NCBI GenBank assembly: GCA_002118135.1
Contig: BDIU01000269.1
Location: forward strand, 124,001-188,000
DNA: 64,000 bases
Direction: 5' to 3'
Source of the DNA: Trebouxia sp. TZW2008
Taxonomy: Eukaryota; Chlorophyta; Trebouxiophyceae; Trebouxiales; Trebouxiaceae
Made by a program: the position numbers and the translations under genes. This document shows positions 11,957 through 22,000 of the stretch, one piece after another; position 1 is the stretch's first letter; every line of letters starts with the position of its first letter. The notes under the pieces were generated by a model. That model saw only the letters and a program-made list of their open reading frames with translations, had not been told where the DNA came from and made no database searches.

Positions 11957-14392
11957 TTAGACAATAGTGCGGGTGCCTCCAGAGGGAATGGTGTCATCAG
12001 CAGCAGCACCATTGCCAAAACGCTTTCCAGTGGCTGGTGCAGTGCTGGGCAGGTCGTAGGCTCTGGCTTCAGAAATGCCACTGCCGATAGTGATGATCAA
12101 AGCCAGATTGAGAGCTGCGGTCATCATGCAACCAGCCCACCACACACGCACCTGAAGTCAAAAGTAGTGTTAGCCAAAGCAATTCTGATAATGATGACAA
12201 GGGCAACATGGCTGATGGTGATGATGAGAGCCAGGTTGCGAGCCGCGGTCATCATGCAACCAGCCCACCACACACGCACCTGCAATAGAGTGGGTTCCAA
12301 AGTTCAACGCTGATGATGATGATGCAGATGATGATGACAGATTACGCAAGATAGCATAGGTGCTAGAAATTTGCAGCCAAGACTCTGTTACGTCAGGCAA
12401 TTGCTGCTCAGGAAGCAATGAATGAAGGATACGGACACATAGCACAAATACTGTTAATGCTGCCTGCCAACACAGCTGTGCACACAGAAGCATATTCACT
12501 CTGCAAGATGCTTGCAAGCCAACGCTTGAACATGCTGTAATGACATGATGACAAAGCCCGCAATGCAAGGAATTGGGCAGTGAAACAGCTCAGCATCTGA
12601 GCTATGACCTATGAGAGCTATGAAGCAATCATGGGGCAAGCGGAAATGCTGAGCAACCTCTGCCTCACTTTCCAAGCATGAGACTGCCACACGGCCAACA
12701 CATGCCTAAAGATGTTGACAATGAAGGACACCCACACACAGCTCATGCATGAGACTGCAACATATATGCCAATGAGCAGTTTTGGAGATGACACAATGAG
12801 CACATTCCATCAAAGCTACAGAGATACAATCTACAGTTCGGGAAAGGACATACATTGTTGCAATGAGAAATGGCTAGAAATGGTTTCAACTCATTTGAAT
12901 AAGATCACAAGTCAATGCCTTTCTGAGAGCGGTTTGAAAGGTACATACCTCCTTTGCAATTGTTGAACCGACAACAGCCTCTGCAGCATCAGTCTGGATG
13001 TGCACTGCAGATACAAGACAAATGTCAGTACCCTGCAGATTTCAATATTGACCATGCTGTGGAATACTGCACATTGGCTGGTCACCATGCTAAGTGTTGC
13101 TGTACATATGCACTGGTGACCATGCTGTGGATCACTGCACATTGACTGGTACCATGCTAAGTAATGCTGTACATATGCACTGCAGAAACACAAGACACGA
13201 CAATTATCTGCAAGGCATGACACTGCTCACGCTGATGAGCGCGATGCATGTCTTGCTTGCTGTCACTACAAATGTAAATGCAGTTGCTCATACATTGCAT
13301 GCATGGCTACAGTGCAACATTGTGGCAAATCAGCTACATCACTGACTAGAGAAAGGAGGCATCATGATCTGTATGACTTGAAGTTGCTGCTGACATATGC
13401 AACAGCAATACAGTCACACAGAGACGTTGCATGCTGCCGACTAAGAGTCGTGTAGTTCTCGAAGCAATTCTGGCTCATACGCTTGAGTGCTGATACATGC
13501 AAGGCAGAGATAGCATGCAGTCAGGAGCATTTAGCGTAATTGTTTGCATTGATTAGCAATATTTCAGAAAGTGGTACTTACAGTAGTAGAAGGTCTGGGC
13601 TGCGTCACAGAAGAGGACTGTGGTGACAGCCAAAAGACCCACTAGGGCAATGCGGAATCTGTGGAACTGTCCAGTGGCGAGAGTTCCAAGAGCAAACAGA
13701 AGGATCAGGATCTGAAGAACAGCCCTGCATAACAATTGCAATTTGTCACAATGTCCAGGAGCAAACACAAGATTCAACTCGAAATATCAGTCTTGCATGA
13801 CATATGTAGTGTCAGATGTTGTTTGGCTACGAGAACTGCATTGACTAACACAGAAGGGTCAGACCCTGAAGCAATGCTCTGCATGGTTGCAGTGATGCCC
13901 AGCAACAAGTATCACTTTGACTCAACACAAGCTATGTAAGAGACAGGACCTGATGCTGTTATGACAGTAGACAGCCGCAACTTCAACCACAACTGCAATG
14001 CGTTACTTTTGAAATACAGAGCGCGAGATGGAAGACCCACTTGAACCATTCGTACGAAATGAAGCGGCGTGGGATGGTCGTTGGAGTCAGGTCCCCGGTT
14101 GTCAAGCTAGCGGACATTTGGTTGAGCAATGGCGCGATTGTTGTGCCATGGTGCTGCAGTGATGCTGCACCGCCAAGCTGCAGCACCAACGAGCTGCTCA
14201 TGGCATGTGCTGTGAGCTCTGGGTGTCATGTCAGAAACCGGCGCGAAGACCCATCCTTATCCAGACAAAGAAAATATCTGCGACAGCCTGAATGACAGCC
14301 CTCGGCGCACTTACCAAGACAAGCCAAGCGCCAATGTCTAGCAATATCAGAACAAGGGAGGTCAGTACATTTGGTCCGAAGCGTCCTGCCAT
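11957..14392 (-). CDS. Four-helix integral membrane protein, family not recognised
   Basis: Exons: 14392-14315, 14177-14041, 13724-13582, 13004-12949, 12151-11957; 609 bp, 202 aa plus stop, all phases consistent. The start ATG (MAGRFGP) lies five bases into its exon. An upstream non-coding exon probably ends at the donor at 14540. Exon 2 could instead begin at 14153 (eight residues shorter). Helices seen: LTSLVLILLDIGAWLVL, AVLQILILLFALGTLA, IALVGLLAVTTVLFCD, and TAALNLALIITIG near the C-terminus. A hydrophilic loop follows helix 1 and a Gly/Thr-rich tail ends the protein. Algal genomes have many small four-helix proteins of this form, but I cannot name a function. Its last exon is tandemly duplicated. 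Confidence 0.75.
12152..12279 (-). pseudogene. Tandem duplicate of the last exon of the four-helix gene
   Basis: A 128-bp unit with its own TGCAG acceptor. It starts VRVWWAGCMMTAARNLALI, almost the same as the real last exon, but then diverges into another hydrophobic stretch. Reading on, it runs into the next copy in another frame and stops soon after. It could serve as an alternative last exon, giving a different C-terminus, or be a decoy. Confidence 0.7.
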
Positions 14393-17125
14393 CGGTCCTG
14401 CAAAAGCTGGCAGTGTCAGCGTTTGAGTTCTGGCTGTTTCGTGCACCCATGTCTGCCGCATTCAACTTGTTTCACAGTGACAAACATACACGACGGCTGC
14501 AAAAGGCTGCTGTGCCCCGCGTGCGGCTGCTTGACGCACCTGTCGGAACTTGACAAGGATAAGCTGTCGGTGATCAGGTGACGGTCGGCTAGCACAGTCG
14601 ACGACGCTCCTGGTCAAACGCACAGAGAGCACTGGCAGCAAAGAGGAGCAGAACAAGACGGCGGAACAAGTGCAACAGGTCGTTAACGCCGCGCTCAGAC
14701 TTCAGCACCGTCTTACATCAACAGCCGCGCAAGAAAAGATAAGGTCTGTCATTGCTCCCGGAATTTTAGCTTTATCCACCACGTGGGCTACAACGTGCTC
14801 ACGTGGCCAAACGCTATCGGCTTCGTGAGGCGGCAACAGCGCTGCCGACAGCTTCGCTTAGGTGTCCCGGGAGGCAAAGCACGAATTGCGATATGTTCCG
14901 CTTTCAGATGTCGGAGGTGCTGAGCGTTGGTCAGGCGCGCATGTTGCTTGTATGCTTCGCTGCTCAGGTTGCTGAGCCGGCGGCGCGAGGTCGTACTCGC
15001 CGTTTGCTCTGATCTAGCAGCGAGACAAGCTTAACTTGCAGGCCAGCTATGTTCGGCCAGCGCTTGGTGACTCAGTGTCGTGCATGCCGTCTTGAGTATT
15101 CAGGTATGCCAACAGTCAAATAGGTAAAAGCTCCCGTCGTGGGCAAGTCGTACACGGCCTTGCAAGGACGTGCCGGCACCAAAAGCGTGAGCTCGTAGTG
15201 ACTTGTTTTGCCATATCCGAGGCCTCTGGTGGAAAAAACTGTTCAAAGCTGTTAGCACAAATATCTTCAAGGCTTATACCCGAGTTGTCGCTTGACAGCC
15301 TTGCACAGCTCTTGAAACATGAAGTCGAACAGCGCTGCACCAACTTCACTGTTTCAAGAGCAGCAGTCTATCAAGTCCAGAGCAGTAGTGATATACATAT
15401 ATACATCACTGACCACTGACCATTTGCTACTGCTGAGCATCTGCAGTTGGTGTAAGCAGGTGTGTGAGGGAGTGTGTGTGTGTGCATGCAAAACCTTAAT
15501 GACAGCCTTGAAATTCAGTTGCCAGGTTTAATTGCAAAAACAGGCAGGCATCTGTCAAGATCCAAATGGGCTGACTGCAACCCAGCTGGTCAGCAGCTCA
15601 GCAAAGCAACCCCGAACATCAGCAGCACAGCGTAGTCTTGCACATTTAGCAGTAGTTCAGCTTGTCAACTTGCCCTGTCTTACAAAGCGGTTCAACAGCC
15701 AGCAGCAGCAGTCACACAGCCAGCGGATCTGCCAGCTAGTCAACTTCAAACTTGGGATCAGTTGTTGCTTTGATGCTCAGCACCCGCCATCGGCGAGCAA
15801 CAGCGCAGCTGCAGCTCATTACAGTACAACACAGATGCAGCTTGTTTCCAACAGCACCACAGCTTTAGTTGAAGGGTTGAGGCAACCTTGTAGGCTCACA
15901 TAGCTGCTGAGGGCTTTGCTTTGCCCACGTCAAGCATCTTTAAGACTTGTGTTGCTGACATCAGCTTGTGTACGCCTTGTGTACAGGCACCGATTTGTTG
16001 CTGCATTCAACACTGCAGTGTCTGCATAGAGGTTTATTGATGCATCATATGCCAGCACTGCGGTATTGCTTTTGGCAACAACTGGCGGACTGGCAGCACA
16101 TATGCTCGTGTGGTGCATAGTGATGCAGATCATTACATTATGTGCCACTTGAGCTTTCATGATGTCAGCTTGTGTGTTGTTTTTACATTCTGTACCGCAG
16201 GGCTGGCATGTGAGCATACTGTCTCTACACCCCCACAGACGTGAGCCTTGTCATTCATGTTGCGTCAGTGCGTTTACGCCGCTTTCTCACCTTGCAGCTG
16301 AGGGGCTTGGCCCTGGGCTTCCTCCTTTGTCTCAACTCTTTCTGTCCAGCACTTCAGGTCTACACAGATGGGCAGGGCAGAGCAGAGCAGCCAGCCACGA
16401 GTGCTTGTATGCCTTGTGCCTTGGGACGTGTGACTTGCATGTGCCTATGCATACTGTGAGCTCTGTGGATAGCTATACCTGCTCAAGGTTGCTTGTGGTT
16501 GCTACTTTCCAGGTAGTCAATTCTCACCTCGGGATCATTTATTGCTTGATGCTCAGCACTCGTGTTTGGCAAGCTACAGCGCAGCTGCAGCTCAGTCTAC
16601 GGTATAACAGATGCAGCAGCATCAGCATTAGGAACTGAAAACTCTATACTCTGAGCGGGATTGTGCGGCATATGCGTCAGCTTAGGTGTGAGTGGTGTCA
16701 CAGATACTCCCGTGCCCACGTGACCTCTGAGTCTCAAGTTCCAAACCCTACCCAAACTACAGTACATTTCCCAAAGCTTGCTCGTCAGTGCAGTTTTGGG
16801 ATCCTGCTTCCAGATCATCAACTAAGTAAACAAGCTTTTGGAGCAGTACATGCCCTGCCCTGCTACAACTAACTTAGCTCAACAACTAAGGCAGACGCAA
16901 CAAGCCTGTTCCTGCAGTGATTGTCGCGCCTAATGTTGCAACGAATACCAACACAATGTAATAGCTGACGCTGTCACATGTTGAGACCATTGCAAGTAAT
17001 CAGTCTCATACACACGTGTGTACAGGTGTTTGGCTCACAAGCATTCATCTAATGTGGTTTTCTTGAGCACACGCACGTGCTAGCCAATGCAAAGCACAGC
17101 TAGCTGACTAAACCCCTGCCTGCAG
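14393..17125. other. Promoter region and gene-poor stretch
   Basis: The 14400-15350 part is GC- and CpG-rich and probably holds the 5' leader exon and promoter of the four-helix gene (donor CAG|GTGCGT at 14540). Short plus-strand ORFs at 14803-15012 and 16241-16459 have no recognised family. Two diverged copies of an element of about 110 bp lie near 15740-15850 and 16510-16640, around the words GATGCTCAGCAC and AGCGCAGCTGCAGCTCA. Confidence 0.45.
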
Positions 17126-17527
17126 GTGGCCAGCTGGCTCCACAACCCACGAGGCATCAGCCAGGTGGTAGCCAGCATGAGAGCCACACTTACAGCCACC
17201 ACCATGGCCCACTCAGTAGACCCCACCCTCTGTGCTATCACATACGTCAGTGGCCTACAAGCTGCTGTCAGCATGGCCAACAAGTCTGTCAAGGAAAGCA
17301 CAAACAGCACCAGGAACAGGCATGTCACAGACCTCAGCACATGGCTACAGCGCATGCAAATACCCAGGGACATGCATACAGTCACTCCTGAAGACTTGGC
17401 AGTGTATATCACCCAGGAGTTCATCCCCAGTCATGCAGGCTCAGGCACAAGCAACGGCTGCAGAGTTAGCCTTTACTTCACCATTATGATAGTCATCCTG
17501 GTACTTTATACTGTACTTCTATCATAG
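17126..17527 (+). CDS. Tyrosine-recombinase-like N-terminal exon, probably a remnant
   Basis: An open block behind a CTGCCTGCAG acceptor. Residues of about 45-105 have the pattern of the N-terminal core-binding domain of the algal Crypton/integrase-type recombinases I know: a chain-like helix (SVKESTNSTRNRHVTDL), WLQRM, then TPEDLAVYITQEFIPSHAGS. The catalytic domain with its R...HxxR...Y residues is not seen downstream. The ORF instead ends in a hydrophobic tail that is probably intron read-through. Likely a broken mobile-element gene or a single exon of a longer one. Confidence 0.35.
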   Translation: MASWLHNPRGISQVVASMRATLTATTMAHSVDPTLCAITYVSGLQAAVSMANKSVKESTNSTRNRHVTDLSTWLQRMQIPRDMHTVTPEDLAVYITQEFIPSHAGSGTSNGCRVSLYFTIMIVILVLYTVLLS

Positions 17528-17768
17528 TTTTCCGAATCAGTAATAGATTTCTCTGTACATGCATGTCATAAGTTTTTGCACAGACACACACAGGGATTGT
17601 ACCCAAAGCCAGCATCAGGCACAGGCTTGTGTGCATCCATCATTGCAGCCACTTGTATGACATACAGAACCATGGCTGTACCACTGCATTCAGGGCCAGC
17701 CCACCATCAGGAAACAGCTGCTGCAGATATTTTTACTGTTGTCGCACAGAATTCCACCTTGCTTGCCG

Positions 17769-18186
17769 TTACACCAAGTCTTTTGGCCAGACTGATTCTG
17801 GAGCAGCCCTGAGCTTAAGTGGCTTTGAAGCTGCGCTGTGTTCATCGTCAGCAAGGGGCATGTGGAAACGAGCTGCCTCGTCAAGCTTTGTCCATGCATC
17901 AGCCAGAACTGTCCAAATTACTCTGACAGATTTCAGCTTCCAGCACGCTGTAATGCCGATCATCATGTCAGCATGGCTAACACCAGGTAAGTGCACATGT
18001 CCAGAATGAATAGCTTGCTGCCTATGTGTTGCTGGCTTTGCAAAGAAGCAGGCAGTCTAACTTCATAATGGCTGCAGGGGACCACCTATGCTCTGCTGTG
18101 CATGCATGATCCAGCAATCTGCTCTCACCTTTTGCACAATACTGTTTACTTATTTGGTGATCTGGAAGCACATTCCCAAAACTGCA
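17769..18186 (-). CDS. Possible two-exon HMG-box-like fragment
   Basis: Exon-like blocks 18186-18129 (acceptor CGTCAG, donor AAAG|GTGAGA) and 17920-17769 (ending in TAA) join in frame. The joined peptide has CSFGNVLPDHQISKQ, then VLADAWTKLDEAARF..PLADDE. Spacing and residues resemble the middle of an HMG box (helix 1 F..FL.DH, helix 2 W..L...ARAPY). The N-terminal part and start are not found; a charged block near 18664-18888 on the same strand may be an upstream exon. A weak call. Confidence 0.25.
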
Positions 18187-18189
18187 CTG

Positions 18190-19082
18190 ACGAATGGGAC
18201 TTGCCAAGATCACATGTCGTAGCAACATTCAAGCATTTGTGCCGCAATACTGTTTGCACAATACTGTTTGCTTGCAAGCAATCTGCTGTAACTAGTTGGC
18301 AGGCTCCGCTGACAACAGATGCACCATGCGCAATGCATGATGCCTGATCATGAGGACACACTGTTGATAAATGCAAGATATCAACGCTGACATCAACACA
18401 ACTTTTTCTGCCATGGCATATGTACATCAATACGGGTAAGCATTTTGTTTTTGATGAAGTCAGCACCTGGCATTCATCTAGAGAGCTTTACAACATAGGC
18501 AGTTCCATTGCCAAAAGGCAACTTCTCTTCGTTTGTTTGCACCTATACATCATGAGAAAGCAGTACAGTCCAAACACTCATACAATCCATACGTATATAT
18601 ACAATCCTGTCTTTCACGTCCTTCATCAGTCGTCGACATAAACAAAACCCAGCTATTGTCTTCTCATTTGTTCAAGCTGTGTACATCACTGCAGTGGAAC
18701 CAGTTCAGATTGTATAAGGCGCTGATTGTACCCAGCAGCTCAACTCGCTGCATGCAAGCTTCAGCACTTGCAGCGCGCATCAGCAAATCTCGCCCCTGTG
18801 CTTCACGTCGTCTCCCACGTGATTCGAGTACAGTGACACAGATAACCACACCCGAGCTGTGCAATAGACACAGACAACCAACAAACATTGCTGTCTTACG
18901 CTACGACTATGATTGCCCAGTGCATTCTCCAGTTGAGTTCTGCAGTTTGTTCATTGTTACTTCACAGTAGATTTTATCGTTGATACAGAGTGTGTCTGAG
19001 TCACCCGTGAACATAGCCAGCATTTGAGTGTGCCTTTATGCTTTGCCAAAAGACTCTCGGGCTGTGCACAAGAATCGGAGCA
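18190..19082. other. Gene-poor flank downstream of the dehydrogenase
   Basis: Probably holds the dehydrogenase 3' UTR; a minus-strand TGTAA lies near 18490. A GC-richer block at 18720-18850 has a charged minus-strand reading (for example RGRRREAQGRDLLMRAAS) that may be an exon, but no partner exon could be joined with confidence. Confidence 0.35.
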
Positions 19083-22000
19083 TCATCGTTTTGCCAGTGC
19101 TGCTTCAATCTGTCTGTCTGTCTCCTCCCAAAGCCTTATTGCTGTGCCATTGTCTTTGCAATGGCTTGAAGGCTGCTTGACAGTCACATTAACCAAGTAC
19201 GACCCTGTTGCAAGACGAAAGCTTGTTCAGTAGGTTTTGGATCACGTTTGCATCCCACACCCCAGTCTTGTACAGATTGCTCTTGCTTGGCTTTCAAGGT
19301 GCTGGCAATTTGCTAAGTAGCATATGCTGAGACCACAACAGCCTTTGACAAGCACAATCCTTCTGATCAGCATGTTGAACACCAGCTTGTTAGGCATGCA
19401 GCAAGCAATAAAGAGTCATAAACAATGACATTGTAGCTGTTGGACAAAGGCTGTAGTCATCTCAATTGCTTGCAGATCATGTGCATTGTCTGCAATGCTG
19501 CCAGCATCTGCAGACAGCATAAGTGGGAAAGGCCACGCAAGCCACTGACAGGCCTGGGCTAGGAAAATGCATTGTAAGCATCTCTACTGATCATGTCTCA
19601 TGAAACAGACACTGGCTGTGAAGTTGCTGGTCACAGGTGTAAAGGCACAGAAGACTTTGGCGTTGTCTGCACCATGTTCCATGTGAGACGCCTCAAGCGT
19701 AAACAGCATGGCAGAAGCCCTAACAGACCCTGAGTCAGCAGCTGGCGACCCATACCTGACTTTTCAAGGAGGTCTGGAGAAGTCGCAGCATAGACAGTGG
19801 TTGCAGCCGCTTGGGGGAGCGTCTTCATGACAGGACCTGAAGCTTTGGCTGCCAGCTTCTCTGGCAGTGACAAATGCCTGCAGAAAGCATTGACGGAGGT
19901 TTGTGTTTGTTCATCTTCCTCACAGAAAAGTCGTGTTAAAAGCATGATTGCATAGTCTGGTGTCTGAGGTAGCCATGATTGGATCTGAGACCTTGGCAGC
20001 CAGTCTCTCTGGCAATGACAAATGCCTACAGACAGCACTAAGAAAGTGAAAGTACAATCAAAATGAAGAACAAAAGAATTGAAAATCAGAGTGATAGAAA
20101 ATGAGAATGATTTTGTAGACGGCCTGCTGCCAATGTCTTAGAAAATTTGGACCTTGCTGTTTGCAATTTTGTCATGCTATGAAGCACCAACTGCTGAGGG
20201 TCAAAAAAAAAGGGGCTGGCCTTTGAATGTGAAGATGACGGATGCTTGCAGCAGCAGTTGATTCAGCTGATGGACAATTGCAAGGTCTACAGCGCTGGCA
20301 CCGATTAGACTAGGTTTTTAGATGATTATTGCAAATGAGACAACAGCCAGCGTGACATACATGATCATACGCAACATCATCCAGACATACGGCCAATACT
20401 GGCTCACTTTGAGGGTGGGGATACATGGCAAGAGATGAAAGGCTCACCTTTGTAAGTTTGTCTTGCAGTTGCCAGGATGCAAAGAGAACGCCCTCAAATT
20501 GCCATCAGGGTGCCTGTATCAACAGAACCACATCTGAAGGGTTTTGCAGGACACAAAACAATTTGTCTTACAGTTGCCAGGGTGCAAAGAGAACGCCCTC
20601 AAGCTGCCAGCAGGGTGCCTGCATAAACACAGTGACATGTTCAAGGTCTTGAGAGGACCATCACATTGGGTTGTTTAGCGTATGAAGGCTTGCCATCACA
20701 GGCTGCAAGTTGCTGTCAGGGTGCCTACGTCAATCATTCACTCATGCATCTGAGACGCATGCTGCCCAGGCTCAGCAGGCCCGGCTAGGTGCAAAGTGAA
20801 GCAGTGAAGTGTCTCCGACCAGTTTGATCCTGAAGCATTTGTACTGAGTGCAGGGGCCATCAACAAAGTAGTGAACCAGTCAGACCCGTCACAGCTCTCG
20901 CAACAGAGTTTGGTTGAAATTGCCTGTGACATGCTGTGCATTAATATCCGTCAGGAAACACGCATGCGTCAGCAGGCTGTCTGCATGAGGCAGCGCCAAT
21001 TTGACCGTGATATGAGCAGTGCAAACACGTCGTTTCAGCCAGAGTTTGTGAGGGGTTCCAGAGGACACACATCACGGATGTCTTTGAGTAGGGAAAAAAA
21101 TGCTGACAAAAGGCTATAGGTTGTAGTGGGTTTTGATGCCATGAGACAACAGTTCTGATGGATCATTCAAAGGGTGCAAGCCCCACCTGACAGCAATCTG
21201 TCCAATCATTCAAGCAAAACCATCTTTTAGCCAGTTCAGCCAAGTAGTGTTGTCAGTCCTACCTGACAGCAATCTGCCTGGCAAACAGTATGTTGGCTGA
21301 TTTGGATTGGCCATACGCCACCATCTTGCCGTACTTTCTGCCCTCTTTGAAATGCAAATCTGCTGTGTCAACGCCGCGATAATGATCTGTGATTGTGTGC
21401 CCAGCTGACGCCACGACCACTACCCTGGTGTCGAACGCCTGAAGAAGAAGACAAGATTCCAAGTGAGCTATGGTGTGAAGTAGGTGAAATCTGCAAAGGA
21501 ATGTGCTGTGACTGAAGTGTATGTCTGCAATGTCAACCCCTCGCCAATGATCTGTGATTGTGTGCCCGGCTGACGCCACCACCACTACCTTAAGTCAAAT
21601 GCCTGAAGAAGATAACAGGTACAAAGTCAAGCTATGGTGTAGTGAAAATGTGTGAGATCTACTACATAATGTGCAGTTTTGTGAAGGCATGTCTGGTATG
21701 TCAACCCCTTGCCCGCAATCTGTAATTGTGTGCCCTGCTCGGCACAAACGCTCACCTGACTGGCAACTTTTGCTTTAAGCACTTTGAACAGCAGGAAGTG
21801 TCCAAAATGGTTGGTGCCAATTTGTGTCTTAGAGCCATGCAGTGTAAAAGGCATAAGTGCTCATCTGATGAGCAACTTTTTAGCAACTAAGCTTGACAGC
21901 AAAAAGTGTCTGGTCATGTATAATGCAATCTTGCTCACCTGACTGGCAAGTTCTGCTTCAAGCAATTTGAACAGCAGGAAGTGTCCAAAATGATTGGTGC

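Larger units (their letters stand above)
16785..18195. repeat. Inverted pair of ~50-bp related segments
   Basis: Plus-strand 16785-16835 (CGTCAGTGCAGTTTTGGG, then CTTCCAGATCA...AAGTAAACA) matches the minus strand of about 18140-18190 with a few changes. Both translate to a related peptide, CSFG..LPDHQ.SKQ. They flank the recombinase-like exon, so they could be ends of a decayed element or copies of one exon. Confidence 0.55.

Noticed and set aside
14231..14461. Longer N-terminus for the four-helix protein read upstream of MAGRFGP
   Set aside because: A clear TTTTGCAG acceptor sits five bases before the ATG, so the upstream frame is intron.
19416..19507. Alternative last exon for the dehydrogenase behind TCTGCAG
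   Set aside because: It joins in frame, but the peptide does not resemble the family. The exon at 19204-19083 gives the expected end (GSYL, then RLWEETDRQIEAALAKR) with a correct phase.
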